Source of the DNA: Lobosporangium transversale
Taxonomy: Eukaryota > Mortierellomycota > Mortierellomycetes > Mortierellales > Mortierellaceae
NCBI RefSeq assembly: GCF_002105155.1
Contig: NW_019028984.1
Span: 744,001 to 808,000 of the forward strand
Length of the DNA: 64,000 nucleotides
Reading direction: 5' to 3'
The position numbers and the translations under genes are program-made. The number at the start of each line of letters is the position of its first letter. Position 1 is the first letter of the stretch. The notes beneath the pieces are model-generated. The model was not told the DNA's origin. It was given only the letters and a program-made list of their open reading frames with translations, and searched no databases. This document shows, in pieces, positions 11,425 through 20,580 of the stretch.

Positions 11425-13173
11425 GATGGAGGCAAGAACGCGAAAGTATAGATCAGCTATGAAATAGGAACAAAAAAAAAAAAAAAAAAAAGAAAAAGAA
11501 AAACAATGGTTAATAGGTTTGTGAGGGAAGGGGAGGGGAGGAAAAGAGAGAGAAACCATTGGATAAACTTACTAATGAGAATAAAGATCAAGGTGATAGT
11601 AAAGGAAAAGGAAAAAAAAAAAAAATTCATAGCCTTCTTTATTATATACATTTTTTTTTTTTTTTTTTTTTTTAATTACGCCTTCATAGACAGCATGCTT
11701 GTGCTGCGTGTTCTTTTCAGGCTCCAAGCCTTGGTAAGAGAAGAGCCGTGGGAACAGAGGACAAGGGTGGCCAAGGCCCATAGGATCATAAGATAAATGT
11801 TCTCTAAACAAGCTTTTTGATTTGTCAATGTTATGCAATGTAAACAGATGTCCCCAGACGCCTGTTTTTTTTTTTTTTTTTTTTTTTTGAACAGAGAGCT
11901 TTTTCTTATGAGCAGGCGCACAGCGAGTGATTGGATACAAACGACGCGTCGTGCAGATGAGTTGATTTGTTTATCAACAAGTAGCTCGCATGCATGGTCA
12001 TGTCCTGTGAAAATGCGATTATTTTTTTATACATATCCAAGATCGATCAAAGTCGACCTACACAAACATCTCGCATACTCATTTAGATGCACCCAAAGTA
12101 CATAGTGCGCTTGCGTGCTGGAATAAAATGCATGGTTGGCAGCCCTGAAACGGCAGGAGAAGGAGAGCTCGAGTAGAAAAAAAAGTTGAGGGAAGTACGG
12201 CTTTGTGGAATTTATTTATGTGGTTGCTATTAAAAGCTTGATTAGCATAGATTGTGCTGAAAGGTGAGGTTGAATGTCGATTCAAATGTTCACTTCATGT
12301 CACATCTATAAATGCTGATCTAGGCATCTGGGGCCTAGATCGCCTTCCTGATGAAAGTGCGTATTTATTGCTGCTCTGTTTCCTTCCTCAGATCAACGAA
12401 CACGTACCCATGTGTTTCCTATCGCCATAGAGGCATTTGGGCAAATTTTATCTCAAACCCGATTGATTGGTGAAGCACCAACCAAAAGAATGAATGTTTA
12501 TCTTCACGCATTTCTATCTCGGAAGACAAAAACAATAAAGTAAGGCATATGTGAGGATGAATGTAGCGCATACTTGTAGCACAAGAATGACCATGTTACG
12601 CCCAATCGGCCAACTTGGGGAAAAAGCTACACGCGCTTTAATTGTTTTTTTACTTGATTTTATTTAGCTTGTGCGAGTCAAGCTTACATATCCACAGTTT
12701 CCTATCGGGACAATCCTTTGATGTAGATAATAGGATGACCCTTATAGTGGATGATAACGGCTTTAATCACAATGGTACCCACGAGGGCAACCTATGCGCA
12801 TTTGAAGCAAAATGCTTGTGCGCTTGATAAGATGATAGTTGTAAAGTATTTGAGTATATAAATAAATAGATGAAGAAAAAAAAAAAGTAGCTTATTGTTA
12901 GAAAACTGGTGTGGCATGCGCTATTCTCTTTTTCTCTTTTTATTCCAATGCAATCCCTTGCATTCAGTCCTTTCGGCATACCCACCTCGATTTATTTTGT
13001 GTTGTTTATTGCCCAATAAGATCCTGCTGATTTATATGTAGTTGCTTTGATATACATTCTACAATGATGCGTCTCTATCATGTTCTTTCTTACTACTGTT
13101 TAATTTGGAAGGGGTAGATCTTATTTTATTTTTATTTTTTATTTTTTATTTTTTTTTTTTGAGCTAGGAAATC
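11425..13173. other. Intergenic region, AT-rich with homopolymer tracts
   Basis: About 1.75 kb with no coding sequence that I can support. It contains A/T runs near 11473-11491, 11652-11674 and 11865-11888, and an AT-rich stretch at 13115-13160 next to the transporter stop codon. Short open frames here are low-complexity and show no domain. Confidence 0.55.
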
Positions 13174-14586
13174 TCAGTTACCGTTGTCATTCTCAAAATC
13201 ATCTCTGAGCGCTTTAATAGCTTCGATAGATCCAATAATGGCGCTGAGAACACCAGTTATGACAATAGCGGCACACCAAGCCAGTTCATACCGCCTCATG
13301 TGTCTCCATCCAATCAACTTGAAATAAAAAACAATCGGTAATACATAAATCATGGAGCAATTGGCTAGAGCCCCCAGAAGGGACAAAAAGTCTCCGAAAT
13401 AAGGGACAGTGCATGCGGTGATCCCACAGAATGCAATAAGAAGGACGCGAATAATCGTCCGGTAGAGATACTCCATAGCGTTTCCGTGATGAGCGAGCTT
13501 GATATTGGCTATGCGCTCTAGTTCTAGAGAAACGGATATCAATGGAATGGGCGCAGCAAATAGGACATGGAGGACAATGACAGTAGCCCCGATCTTGGTG
13601 AAAACATCCTTAGGCAAGTTATCAAGGATAGGAGATTTCAAACGGTCGCCATAGGCGATGTAGCCGGGAATGGCGGTAGCAAGATACAGAATGGAGCATG
13701 TGGCTAAAGCGGCAGTCACAACACGATTCCAATCTTTGGGCCGCCGCATTGACCCCTCGACATGTGTAAAGACAATGTTACCGCCGTAGCAAACGGACAT
13801 CGAGGCAAACATAGCGGGGAGGTTTTTAAATATGATGAGATGGTGCTCAACATTTTCGTATTCTGGGTTGTCAAAGTCAAGGATGGATCCACGGACAACG
13901 ATAATGACTAGAACTACTGTTGCTAGTGAGCCCAAGATGGAAACGTACACGACCTCCTTCAGTGTTTTCAAGAACACAAACTGAGCTCCCACAAAGATTG
14001 CGCAGAACCAAATCCAGGTCTGGGGATCTAGTTCCACGCCAGTGATTAAACTCATTTCTGTTCCTGCGAGAATCAAGTACATGACAGGGGCACCTATTGC
14101 CAAGGTTCCATAAAAGAACCAGACAGCGATCAAACCCGGTCGCCCAAATGCATGGTAGCCCACCTCTTGAAACGAAGAGAGGCGGTATGTCCCGTTGTAA
14201 TAAAGACACTTGATCAGCAGTATACTGGTGTAGATGGACATAGCCAAAGAAAGTATCAGGATACCAACACCGACCCATCCACCCATCCGGAGAGCATACG
14301 GTAGTCCTAAAGTTCCACTACCTTTTTTTATTTTTCATTTTATTCGTTATATATTATTTTTGTTAATGGGGCATAACGAACATGAAAATATCTTGAGTGA
14401 ATGACCATATTGAACAAAAAAGAGAATGGCTGGAATAGAGTTACCTGCAACGATACAAAGAACATTGACGTATGCTGTAAAGTTGGAGCCCTGTGTTGGT
14501 CTCTCAGCTAAGAGGTCTTGGTTAATGGCATGATTTGCTTGACTACGAGTGTTATTGGTCAAGAGTGGGGAATACTCGGCAGTCAT
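13174..14586 (-). CDS. Amino acid transporter of the AAAP (AVT/SLC32-36) family
   Basis: Two exons, 14586..14445 and 14321..13174, join in phase 1 to give 429 residues and restore the family signature AGSGTLGLPYALRMGGW at residues about 47-63. About ten to eleven hydrophobic segments follow, matching the AVT/VIAAT fold, and the N-terminal 40 residues are hydrophilic and cytosolic. Fungal members mostly act at the vacuolar membrane, exporting or importing neutral amino acids with protons. The sequence alone does not fix substrate or direction. The 123-bp intron has a purine-rich acceptor (AAAAAAAG). An upstream in-frame ATG at 14652 would add 22 residues; the MTAEYSPLL start is preferred because the extra part is hydrophobic and atypical. 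Confidence 0.85.
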
Positions 14587-15281
14587 TTTGATGATACTGA
14601 GACCTTGAAGGAAAGAGATGTTGAAAAAAATTCCAACTCTTCTTTTCCACAATAGATAATCATATAGAATTTTACTTCGCCAACTTCCCCCTTTTTTATA
14701 ATTAGCCCCTCTCAGTGCTCGCTTTTGGGACCGCTTTTTGGGACCGCTTCTGGGTGCACGTACACAGTTAAGGGGGCTACTCAGTAGTTTCGTGTATCAA
14801 AGAAAAAAAGCAAAAGCATCGTCCTCAGCTCTGCAAATGGGGTCTTGAAAAAAGTGAATTTGTAGCTTGTTCAATTATCCATACTCCACCACATCATATC
14901 ACTGGGACCAAACTCGAGATTTTAGAAGGGGTCAACATTTTTTTCTTCAAAAAATATTTCAAAGTCGTACAAACGGCGGGGAAATGGCCTTTTTTTTTTT
15001 TTTTTTTTTTTTTTTTCTTCCAAGTCGAAATATGCCACAAGAAATTGACCCCCCCTAAAATCTCAAGTTTGGTCCCAGCCTGTCAGTGAGCGTTAATGTA
15101 ATGCACATAAGCCATACAGACTGGTGACGAGCCTAAGTTTATGTTTGGCGAAGTCGAATTGTGATGAGAAACAGATTGCTTACTGGCCTCACTCGTAGCC
15201 TCAAGTCATATACTTTATTTTATTTCTTGACAAGGAGAGTTTAAAGCATCTTTGGCCTCAATATCTTTATCTAAGTTTATG
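14587..15281. other. Intergenic region with an inverted-repeat element
   Basis: About 700 bp between the transporter start and the end of the EMC2 gene. It contains a small direct duplication around TTTTGGGACCGCTT at 14725-14752 and the inverted-repeat element at 14902-15078. No coding sequence is recognised. Confidence 0.55.
14902..15078. mobile_element. Short non-autonomous element with terminal inverted repeats (MITE-like)
   Basis: The left end begins CTGGGACCAAACTCGAGATT at 14902. The right end, read on the other strand from 15078, begins CTGGGACCAAACTTGAGATT. The two arms stay alike over about 33 bases, with one clear substitution in the first 25 and small changes near GGGTCAA. The interior is 110 bp, carries a T24 run, has weaker continuing symmetry (ATATTTC, AAGTCG) and has no open frame. 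Total length is 177 bp. A clear target-site duplication is not visible; the flanks share only scattered bases. Structure fits a MITE or DNA hairpin; the parent transposase is not in the window. Confidence 0.55.
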
Positions 15282-16669
15282 TTACAGATTTTCGATCCAT
15301 TTGGTGCTAACAGATTTGGTCGAAGAAGATGCGGCATTGTATGTCGCAATCAGACGCTCTGTTGCTAACAAATCAATTGCTTTCAAATCTTCCTGAGATG
15401 TAGCTGTGGAATCTTTTGACGGTGATAATTTAAGTAAATGAGATGTGCACTAATATTTTGGAAATTACAACGATTTAGTGTTTCATATTGGAGAGCAACA
15501 TAACATGAAATTCCAGTTCAGGAAAGATAAAAAAATAAAAAATAAAAAAAAGAAATGGTTCTTTACCAATTTAATGCCATAAAGACCGCGTACATGGTCC
15601 TTGCACAGCTCCACAACGCGACAGAATTGCTTCAACGCCAAACCAATACTCTGCTGCGAGTATAAAATCTCTGCATATTTGAGGTGAAAGATATGGTTCT
15701 GAGGTTGAAGCATGATCACCTCCTCCATGCAGAATGCAGCTTGTGAATACCTATTTGATAATTCAGGAGCGTTGTTTGTGTTAATTTCGACAGTTGCGCG
15801 TGCGCTGTATTTCATCCTCTTTGCTCTGAAAATAAGAGAGAGTGAACGGAAGAGGAAGGAGAGGAATAAAAGCCTTACATGAGTTGTTCCAGATAAAGAT
15901 CAGCCAGCTGAAGCCATCCCTCAAAATCAGTATAATTAATATCCAAGTATTTGACCAAAGCACTAATGGCATCTGATGGTAAACCCATTGCACGAAGCAG
16001 CATGACCTGGCGTTTTGCAGCAAGCTGATAAAGGGAAAGGAAAGAAAAAGCGAAAATGAAATGAACGTGTCAACAGCATTTTTTTTTCTTTTCCTATTCT
16101 GTAAAGAGAAAAATAAACTAGATGCCTTACAATATTCGTTTCATCCTCCTGAAGAATGGCTTTATAGATCTCCCCTGCTTGAATTAGTTCGCCTTCAGCC
16201 TCCAGCTTCATTCCATGTAAGCGACGCACACGAGCTGATCCTGGAAACTTTTGTTCAAGAGCTTGGATGCACCTCTACACAATGAAAATCAAAAGATAAA
16301 AGTCAGAATGATACTCTTTCTGCGAGGCCCTTATAGGAAGATAGCGAAGGTTGTATTACAGGCTCTTCATAAACTTACTTGAGCAAGTGCATCATCACCA
16401 ACATCTAATGCCGCGATAGCAACCTGCTCATAAACCAGCCACGCTTAGCAACCCAATTTCCAAAAAAAAAAAAAAATCGTTAAAATATGCTTATTAGCCT
16501 TCGTTTTTATTGATTTCCTTGAGTCCTTTCTTTTTATTTTTGTACCATCTGCATCCAGCTTTTTGACAGCTCCATTCTCCACCAAAGGTTTTCCTAGTCT
16601 GACAACTACATCTGGTTTGCGCTCTGCAGATGCACGCAGATCCTGAAGCACTTTTGCGGCGTTGACCAT
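15282..16669 (-). CDS. EMC2: ER membrane protein complex subunit 2 (EMC2, TPR protein)
   Basis: Six exons: 16669..16546, 16443..16379, 16274..16131, 16024..15879, 15750..15567 and 15449..15282, giving 276 residues, close to animal EMC2 (297). EMC2 is a cytosolic tetratricopeptide scaffold of the ER membrane complex, which inserts tail-anchored and multipass proteins. Diagnostic stretches are WLVYEQVAIAALD, KFPGSARVRRLHGMKLEAEG, YSQAAFCMEEVIMLQPQNH and CRVVELCKDHVRGLYGIKL. For exon 5 I chose the AATAG acceptor at 15751; a TTTCAG at about 15831 is also possible but would insert about 25 residues absent from the family. Every join keeps phase, including the 65-nt exon 2. No truncation is seen. 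Confidence 0.88.
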
Positions 16670-16993
16670 CTGTTATAAATCCCTGAATCCTGTAGCTGTT
16701 ATAAATGGAATTGGCGCAAGGTTGTATGGAGGCTCCTGGTCGAAGTCAAGTAGATGATGGGTTTGAAACACTGCTTGGAGGTCCAGAAAAAAAAAAAGAA
16801 TGCAGGACTGCTTTCTTCACACGTTTTTTTCTACACGCAACGATTAAATTCTCACGAAAAGAAGAGATTTCTCTTTCACTCTTGTTCTCCACCTTATTTA
16901 ATAGCTTCTTTCTTCACATCTGATCTCAACCTCGCTTGACCGCTTCTCTCTCCTCTTATTCACCCTTGCTTTTCTTACCATAAGCTCCCTATA
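16670..16993. other. Promoter region shared by EMC2 (-) and a decayed gene (+)
   Basis: About 320 bp. The part at 16860-16980 is pyrimidine-rich (TTCTTTCTTCACATCTG, CGCTTCTCTCTCCTC) like the leaders of intact genes here, and leads to the ATG at 16994. Confidence 0.4.
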
Positions 16994-17735
16994 ATGATTC
17001 CTCATGGCATCCAGTTACCGTCCAGTATGTCAGAGCAGAGGGAATTCGTCAAACAGACCATTTAGGACTGGAAATTGGTGTACCAAAAATATTTCAAATC
17101 AACTAGACCATGGTTAAGGATTTCTTGCGTGCTAACGGATGCTTTGGTCGAAAAATTAGCCATGAACTTCATCAAAGCTACGACGTCTCAATTAGTAGCG
17201 TCAATTACTGACTGGACTTTTATCAGCAACGATATTTTGATGGAACTTACTAATATTGTCAAATTAAACAAGAATTTTCAGTCGGCGCCTGTGCGCGCAT
17301 CAGCACAGAAAGAGCTTCCCAAGCAGGCCATAAAGGACTGTAGATTGATAGTGTATCAAAGGGACTTCAAGCCAGTTAAGCCATGCTTAAGGGTTTCTTG
17401 CGTGATAACGCATGGCTTGATCGATAGATTGGCCGAAAACTTTGTCGAAGTTACGACGTCCGAATCGGTAACGTCAATTACTGACTGGACTTTTATCAGT
17501 GACGATATTTTAACGAAGCTCAATAATATTCTTATCAAATTAAATAAAGATATTGATGATGAATGCCATTCAATAATGCAGCTGCAGCCCGATCAAAATG
17601 GAAGGTCCATGGCAGGATTAGGGTTCACATTCAAAAGTATGACCTCCAGTATACCCTAGCCCCCAATAGCAGTCGACACTCATCAGTTTCTATGGATGTC
17701 GATATCGGAAGAATAATGGCTCATTTTAAGAATTA
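16994..17735 (+). pseudogene. Decayed gene encoding a duplicated 91-residue module, nonsense in first copy
   Basis: From an ATG at 16994 the frame reads 23 codons (MIPHGIQLPSSMSEQREFVK...) then TAG at 17063. It resumes at once as DWKLVYQKYFK and stays open to 17659. Two tandem copies of a 91-residue (273-bp) module are present, starting VYQKYFKSTRPWLRISCVLT at 17078 and VYQRDFKPVKPCLRVSCVIT at 17351, each ending SITDWTFIS(N/D)DIL. In the second copy the position of the stop is a lysine codon (KQAIKD), so one AAG-to-TAG change explains it. Past 17630 a different frame looks coding (YTLAPNSSRHSSVSMDVDIG to a stop at 17735), implying a frameshift or an unseen intron. I do not recognise the family. 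Stop-codon readthrough or a later start are weaker alternatives. Confidence 0.5.
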
Positions 17736-17759
17736 AATATCCTTGTTTGCTTGGTGTCA

Positions 17760-18064
17760 ATGTTCCGATTGTTAAAAGATTTGTTCAGCGAGGGCTTCGA
17801 AAACTGTGAACAGGATGTTTCCAAGGCTTTGCTGAATACATTTCCACATACGCAAGAGTAATGAGGATATGACAGTTGTTCTCGTGAATCTTGCAGCAGA
17901 GGGTGAGCAGACGGAAGTATATGTTACCTCTTGCTTCTCTGAAATCATGCAAACGAATGAATGCAATAGCCCAGACTTAAACGTAGATATCGTGTGGTGG
18001 ATTCAATGCTTCAGACCTGGGTGAAGTGTCCACGAAGCGGTACAAGAATCCCATCGCGGACTGA
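17760..18064 (+). pseudogene. Frameshifted coding remnant
   Basis: Three frames carry consecutive protein-like segments. MFRLLKDLFSEGFENCEQDV...HTQE (17760-17858) ends at TAA. NEDMTVVLVNLAAEGEQTEV...WWIQCFRPG (17860-18021) ends at TGA. GEVSTKRYKNPIAD (18020-18061) ends at TGA at 18062. Each switch can be explained by a single inserted base (T near 17859, an extra G at 18019-18021). Composition is protein-like throughout and unlike flanking AT-rich DNA. It may be the downstream part of the gene whose first part is at 16994. No family is recognised. Confidence 0.4.
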
Positions 18065-18276
18065 TCTAGTATTTTCCAACATGTCGAGTTCAAACAAGCG
18101 TGACTACTGTTATTATTGTATGAATATATTTGTGTATGGGTTTATAAAGCTTCCGTCAATTGAACCAAAACGTACTGCAGAGATTGTGTGCCCATCAATC
18201 AAATCAATGACATGGACCTTTTTTCTTTCTTTCCAGAAATAACAAATACGTTTATTTTGTTTTTTTTTTGTAAGGA

Positions 18277-18430
18277 AAGTATGTGATTCAAATATCAATT
18301 TGGGTCTTGAAGACAGCCGAATGTTTGTTGATATTGGATTGGCCAATATACTTCGCTGCATGGATGACCTTTATGAGCATATTATTATGCTCCTGGTACA
18401 AACTCGTCGGGATCCATGCATTCTTCTTGT
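18277..18430 (+). pseudogene. Isolated coding-like fragment
   Basis: An open segment reads KVCDSNINLGLEDSRMFVDI then GLANILRCMDDLYEHI and IMLLVQTRRDPC, before dissolving into an AT-rich tract at 18430-18480. It begins after a possible acceptor (TAAG) that follows a T run. It could be a last exon of the remnants upstream or an independent fragment. There is no start codon and no recognised domain. Confidence 0.25.
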
Positions 18431-18511
18431 TTTATTTTTTATTTTTTATATTTTTTATTTTATTTATTTATTTATCAACAAGGAGGCTATGGCCTTCCTC
18501 CGTTGTTTAGA

Positions 18512-18900
18512 CTAACCGTGGTGAATCCCATATGTCAAATGTAAGAGCTCGTCCGCATAACTCTTCATCCCTTCAGCTTGGAACATGACGGGTATTGTTC
18601 CTAGTACATTTTTGATTGTACCCGACGTCTCTGATCTTGACGGCTGCACTCAATCAATATAAGTAAAAACATTTCCGAAGAGTAAGACCGCGTTTGCATT
18701 CACATTGCCGCCTTCCTCGGCGGTCCACTGTAGATCGTGTTAGCATTTCTGTATCATAACCTTGACTTCCTTGAGAACTTTACCATGAATGTCGTCCGAT
18801 GTGCCATGATTTTCCAGCCTATATTCATAAATCCACGTTTCATCGGTATCTAACTCAAATTCAGCATCCCATAGTCATCAGAGCACTGCAGCGGAAATAT
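18512..18900 (-). pseudogene. Decayed coding region with in-frame stops, minus strand
   Basis: Read leftward from about 18862, one frame gives EFELDTDETWIYEYRLENHG, then DDIHGKVLKEVKVMIQKC, a TAA stop, HDLQWTAEEGGNVNANAVLL, FGNVFTYID, a TGA stop, then GTIKNVLGTIPVMFQAEGMK and SYADELLHLTYGIHHG, before TAG at 18512. The amino acid composition is protein-like across both stops, typical of a pseudogene. The upstream join near 18862-18900 appears frameshifted. I do not recognise the family. It is on the opposite strand to the remnants just to its left, so at least two dead genes lie here. Confidence 0.42.
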
Positions 18901-19080
18901 GCCTTATCAACTCGTCCGAGGTGTGAAAGTTCGATGTATCCAGGCCTAGACGCTTGCTCTAAATTAATACAATATGGCGCTGGTGTGCACAAAGAATTGT
19001 TCCAAGTCACACACCATTTTTTTTTTTTTTTTTTTTTTTTGAATTTTATTTATTCATACGGATTCAGTGTTTTAGTTTTT
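18901..19080. other. Short spacer with T23 tract
   Basis: Non-coding, AT-rich DNA between the minus-strand remnant and the reductase gene, with a T run at 19018-19040. Confidence 0.5.
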
Positions 19081-20154
19081 TTACTGCTTTTGAAGATTAT
19101 ATTGGCGACGCACCTCATCCGCAATATATTCCTTAAACTCCCTGTGCTTGGGTTCCCAGCCCAAAATCTCTTTGCCCTTCGCAGCTCTTGATCTCGAATT
19201 ACCACCCAATAAGCTCCCAGAGTTCTCTGGCCAATAAGTCTGTTCCTCCTCTGGATTAGTTGCTTGTACCTCTCCAGAATCATTCACCCCCAATTCTTTC
19301 AAGGCCTTTGCAATCTCCCTTGCAACTTCTCCCCAAGTGAAATCTTCTCCTTCTTGCACAAAATAATAAGCATCTTCATTCTTGGGCAAAGGTGTTCGAT
19401 CTTGATCAGAAGCAGCTTGTCTTTCTTCTTCTTCATCTTGAGGCTCTTGAAGTGCACGCTCCAACAATGAAACGTAGAAATGAGCCAGGTCTGCCACATG
19501 AACCTTTGACCAATAGTTCAATCCCTGTCCAATTTGGAGAGCCTGTTGGCTCTTGAGTGAGGCGCTCACATGCAGAGGCACTTGAATCGAGTTATGGTTA
19601 CCAGGTCCAGCACCGAAGCCCCAGATCGTTGGCGGTGCAACAATGTAAGTGTCTACTTTGCCAACCAACTGAGGGGAAATCACCTCCAGGTCCACATTTC
19701 GATGGGGTTGTGTTGGTTTCAACGTTGAGAGCTGAGCTACATCATTGTCATAGTAAATGGTGTCGCTTCCGAATTTACCGTATGCACCATCTAGGAGGAC
19801 ACCTGTACCGCTGGTATGAATCAATATGGGGCGCTTACGACTGTCAGCATGGGCACGAGGTCGGTGCAATAGACCCTTGATGACGGCCTTGGCCGAAGGG
19901 AGATGGTCAGCATCCGCAGCGGCAAGGACCACATCTGCTTTCGATGCTTCTTGCTCTAGGAGGTTACTGTCGTCCAACGAACCTAAAACAGGCTCAATGC
20001 CGAGTGAACGAAGACGATCAGCCTTTTCTTGAGATCGAACAAGGGCATGAAGCGCATACTTGGTGCCGATCGTTTTCTTTTGATGAAGCAAATCAATAAT
20101 AGAGGATCCGATATAACCGGTAGCCCCGAGAAAGAAGATTCGGATAGGTGCCAT
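19081..20154 (-). CDS. NAD(P)-binding Rossmann-fold protein (NmrA-like / extended SDR)
   Basis: Single exon of 357 residues. The N-terminus has a beta strand followed by the dinucleotide-binding glycine motif GATGYIG (residues 10-16), then ALVRSQEKADRL and ADVVLAAADADHL, as in NmrA-like and extended short-chain dehydrogenase proteins. A central HTSGTGVLLD and PPTIWGFG follow the extended-SDR pattern. The usual catalytic YxxxK is not evident in its normal place (IYYDNDVAQ is nearest), so catalytic activity is uncertain. Such proteins act as oxidoreductases or as redox sensors. A Glu/Asp-rich insert (QEPQDEEEERQ) lies near residue 235. The start follows an AT-rich leader. The substrate is unknown. 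Confidence 0.75.
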   Translation of the reverse strand: MAPIRIFFLGATGYIGSSIIDLLHQKKTIGTKYALHALVRSQEKADRLRSLGIEPVLGSLDDSNLLEQEASKADVVLAAADADHLPSAKAVIKGLLHRPRAHADSRKRPILIHTSGTGVLLDGAYGKFGSDTIYYDNDVAQLSTLKPTQPHRNVDLEVISPQLVGKVDTYIVAPPTIWGFGAGPGNHNSIQVPLHVSASLKSQQALQIGQGLNYWSKVHVADLAHFYVSLLERALQEPQDEEEERQAASDQDRTPLPKNEDAYYFVQEGEDFTWGEVAREIAKALKELGVNDSGEVQATNPEEEQTYWPENSGSLLGGNSRSRAAKGKEILGWEPKHREFKEYIADEVRRQYNLQKQ

Positions 20155-20580
20155 TGTATGTACTCTGCTTAAAAAAATAAAAAGGATGCTTGAAGGTTGT
20201 TTTTACACACTTGATCAAAGAGTGGGTGGGAGAAAAAGAATGTGATAGAGAAGAATGCGTGGGAAATGGATGGTTTAAATTTGTGCTCTTTTTATATTGA
20301 ATGGGCCTGTGCGTTTTACCTCCTCATTGCGCAATTATCCCCATTGCTTAAAAATCAAACATTGATTAATCATCCTACACAAATTTTTTTTTTAAGTTTT
20401 TGATTTTGCTCTTCTATATTTTTAATTCTATATATACAAAATGAACAGGGATATTATGTATGGACAGTGATACCATTTCGTTGCCACTATCATCATTATT
20501 CTAATTTAAGGCGACATCGGTACTACTACTGGACCTTCCAATAGCAGTGTTTTTATCAAGTCCACCATCACCACTGCCTC
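20155..20580. other. Promoter of the reductase gene and 3' flank of the antiporter gene
   Basis: About 430 bp. It is AT-rich near 20380-20450. No coding sequence or clear motif is seen. Confidence 0.5.

Noticed and set aside
15751-15835. Exon extension in EMC2 beginning at the TTTCAG near 15831
   Set aside because: It would add about 25 residues not found in EMC2 and break the helix joining to YSQAAFCMEE.
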